A DNA stretch of 6,985 nt from Neisseriaceae bacterium (GTDB lineage: Bacteria; Pseudomonadota; Gammaproteobacteria; Burkholderiales; Neisseriaceae), in NCBI GenBank assembly GCA_030146285.1, contig JASLBZ010000098.1:1-6985 (forward strand), read 5' to 3'. The notes beneath the pieces are model-generated. The model was not told where the DNA came from. It saw nothing but the letters and a program-made list of their open reading frames with translations, and searched no databases. A program made the position numbers and the translations under genes. Positions within the stretch are counted from its first letter, which is position 1; each line of letters begins with the position of its first letter. Shown here piece by piece: positions 5,145-6,985 of this stretch.

Positions 5145-5178
5145 AAAAAAGCCCACTGAATAAATCAGTGGGCTTTTT
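5145..5178. terminator. Bidirectional terminator between the BASS transporter gene and aspS
   Basis: GCCCACTGA (5151-5159) and TCAGTGGGC (5165-5173) form a perfect 9-bp stem with loop ATAAA, flanked by six A (5145-5150) and five T (5174-5178). Both convergent genes, ending at 5127 and 5193, can use it. Confidence 0.93.
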
Positions 5179-5192
5179 ACACAATCAGAAGA

Positions 5193-6985
5193 TTACGCTT
5201 CTTTTGGTGCTTCAACTTTTTGACGCAAACGCAAACTCAATTCACGCAATTGTTTTTCATCAACTGGGCTAGGAGCGCTGGTTAACAAGCACTGAGCACG
5301 TTGTGTTTTCGGGAATGCAATCACATCACGGATGGATTCAGCACCTGTCATTAAGGTTACCAAACGGTCTAAGCCAAATGCCAAACCACCATGAGGAGGT
5401 GCACCAAATTTCAAGTTATCCAGCAAGAAGCCAAATTTATTTTGTTGCTCTTCTTCGCTAATATTCAATGCTTCAAATACTTTTGATTGGATATCCGCGC
5501 GGTGAATACGGATAGAACCGCCACCCACTTCCCAGCCATTCAATACCATGTCGTAAGCACGAGCCAAGCATTTTGATGGATCAGTTGCCATCAAATCTTC
5601 ATGGCCTTCTTTCGGGCTTGTGAATGGATGATGCATTGCACTGTAACGGTTTTCTTCTTCGTCGTATTCAAACATTGGGAAGTCAACAACCCAAAGTGGC
5701 TTCCATTCGTCAACAAAGTAGCCATTTTCCAAACCATGCTCATGACCCACTTTAATGCGCAGTGCACCGATGGCTTCGTTAACCACTTTTTCTTTGTCCG
5801 CACCAAAGAAAATCAAGTCGCCATTTTGCGCACCAGTTTTTTCAATAATGGTTTTCAAAGCTTCAACTGACATGAATTTCACGATTGGAGACTGTAAACC
5901 GCTGGTCTCATCATTGGTGATATTGTCTTTGTCGTTGACTTTAATGTATGCCAAACCTTTGGCACCATAAATGCTCACGAATTTGGTATAAGCATCAATT
6001 TCTTTACGGCTGAATTTTGCACCGTTAGGAATGCGCAAACCAACAACACGGCCGTTAGGCATATCGGCAGCACCACGGAATACTTTGAATTCTTCTGTTT
6101 TCATCAAGTCGGTTAACTCGGTGAAAATCAAATCAATACGCATGTCTGGCTTGTCAGAACCATAATTAAACATGGCTTCTGAGAACGGCATACGAGGGAA
6201 AGTACCCAAGTCTACATTCATGGTTTTTTCGAAAATATGTTGAGTCATACTTTCGGTAATGTCCATGATTTCATCTTCGGTTAAGAAAGATGTTTCCAAG
6301 TCGATTTGTGTAAATTCAGGCTGACGATCTGCACGCAAGTCTTCATCACGGAAACATTTGGTAATTTGGTAGTAGCGATCAAAACCAGCAACCATTAGCA
6401 ATTGTTTGAACAATTGTGGTGATTGTGGCAAAGCGAAAAATTCACCTGGGTGAACACGGCTAGGCACCAAGTAATCGCGTGCGCCTTCTGGCGTTGAGCG
6501 GGTCAACATCGGTGTTTCGATATCAATAAAACCTTGATCGTCCAAATAACGACGCACTTCCATGGCCACGTTGTAACGCAAACGCAAGTTTTTTTGCATT
6601 TGTGGGCGACGTAAGTCAATCACACGGTTGGTTAAACGCACGTTTTCAGATAGATTTTCATCATCCACTTGGAATGGTGGTGTGACAGCACTGTTCAATA
6701 CTTGAATATCTTTAGCAAGAAGTTCAATGCCACCAGAAATCATTTTATCATTGGTCGTGCCTTCTGGGCGGCGACGAACACGGCCTGTAATTTGCAATAC
6801 AAATTCGTTACGGCTACCGTCTGCTGTTGCAAAAGCCTCTGGAGTATCTGGATCGATAACCACTTGCACCAAACCTTCACGGTCGCGCAAATCGATAAAA
6901 ATTACACCACCATGGTCACGGCGGCGATGAACCCAACCTTTTACAGTCACGGTTTGATCTAAGTATTGCTCATTAATTAAGCCAC
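5193..6985 (-). CDS. aspS: Aspartyl-tRNA synthetase, 5' end cut by the window edge
   Basis: A class II synthetase that joins aspartate to tRNA using ATP. The frame is open to the right edge and reads GLINEQYLDQT before VTVKGW, so the true start lies outside; about six residues are missing from roughly 602. A GTG at 6950 is an internal codon, not the start. Domains in order (approximate full-length numbering): anticodon-binding OB fold with HRRRDHGG and FIDLRDREG (25-44), motif 1 around RRYLDDQGFIDIETP (150-164), ALPQSPQLFKQ (190-200), motif 2 with FRDEDLRADRQPEFTQ (217-232), a GAD insertion domain typical of bacterial AspRS (about 290-420), and motif 3 GLAFGLDRL (539-547). The H of RRRDHGG and the G of RPEG match the non-discriminating Pseudomonas enzyme. 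The sequence is very close to Neisseria AspRS as I recall it. Confidence 0.97.
   Translation of the reverse strand, partial: GLINEQYLDQTVTVKGWVHRRRDHGGVIFIDLRDREGLVQVVIDPDTPEAFATADGSRNEFVLQITGRVRRRPEGTTNDKMISGGIELLAKDIQVLNSAVTPPFQVDDENLSENVRLTNRVIDLRRPQMQKNLRLRYNVAMEVRRYLDDQGFIDIETPMLTRSTPEGARDYLVPSRVHPGEFFALPQSPQLFKQLLMVAGFDRYYQITKCFRDEDLRADRQPEFTQIDLETSFLTEDEIMDITESMTQHIFEKTMNVDLGTFPRMPFSEAMFNYGSDKPDMRIDLIFTELTDLMKTEEFKVFRGAADMPNGRVVGLRIPNGAKFSRKEIDAYTKFVSIYGAKGLAYIKVNDKDNITNDETSGLQSPIVKFMSVEALKTIIEKTGAQNGDLIFFGADKEKVVNEAIGALRIKVGHEHGLENGYFVDEWKPLWVVDFPMFEYDEEENRYSAMHHPFTSPKEGHEDLMATDPSKCLARAYDMVLNGWEVGGGSIRIHRADIQSKVFEALNISEEEQQNKFGFLLDNLKFGAPPHGGLAFGLDRLVTLMTGAESIRDVIAFPKTQRAQCLLTSAPSPVDEKQLRELSLRLRQKVEAPKEA

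Noticed and set aside
6315..6326. DUS-like CGTCAGCCTGAA inside aspS, and a similar one near 699 in trmJ
   Set aside because: Each matches 10 of 12 bases, and the aspS copy is explained by the conserved RQPE coding sequence of motif 2.

Overview
The window looks like core chromosome of a fairly A+T-rich betaproteobacterium of the Neisseria type (order Neisseriales). This rests on recalled protein similarity, not a search. The aspartyl-tRNA synthetase resembles the Neisseria enzyme along its whole length. The BASS-family transporter lines up position by position with the structurally studied Neisseria meningitidis protein ASBT_NM. One intergenic hairpin arm matches 11 of 12 bases of a DNA-uptake-sequence dialect of Neisseriaceae. 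I cannot name genus or species.

Layout: (1) 1-912, minus strand: trmJ (tRNA 2'-O-methyltransferase) followed 46 nt later by the first 16 codons of a gene running off the left edge, probably a DUF1853 protein. (2) 913-1111: divergent control region. Its suhB side carries a boxA-like element (1027-1038) and a small stem-loop. (3) 1112-1900, plus strand: suhB. (4) 1901-1996: convergent gap with a DUS-like hairpin and a strong bidirectional terminator. (5) 1997-3387, minus strand: a two-gene zinc operon, zur then a YeiR-like COG0523 GTPase, overlapping by 10 nt and read from a good sigma70-type promoter at 3432-3460. (6) 3388-3602: divergent control region with a second promoter and two inverted repeats placed like operators. 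(7) 3603-4073, plus strand: a lipoprotein cytochrome c'-type haem protein with its own terminator. (8) 4204-5127, plus strand: a sodium-coupled BASS transporter that appears to start at TTG. (9) 5145-5178: bidirectional terminator. (10) 5193-6985, minus strand: aspS, complete at its 3' end and lacking only about six N-terminal codons at the right edge.

Themes are RNA metabolism and translation (trmJ, suhB, aspS), zinc homeostasis (zur plus GTPase), a periplasm-facing haem lipoprotein and a vitamin-precursor or organic-anion transporter. I see no mobile element, CRISPR array, tRNA/rRNA gene, toxin-antitoxin pair or defence locus, and no clearly new multi-gene system. The most interesting signals are regulatory: the boxA-like element in the suhB leader, matching the Nus-factor autoregulation known for E. 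coli suhB; the nested inverted repeats at the cytochrome promoter; and sequence signs that the AspRS is non-discriminating.
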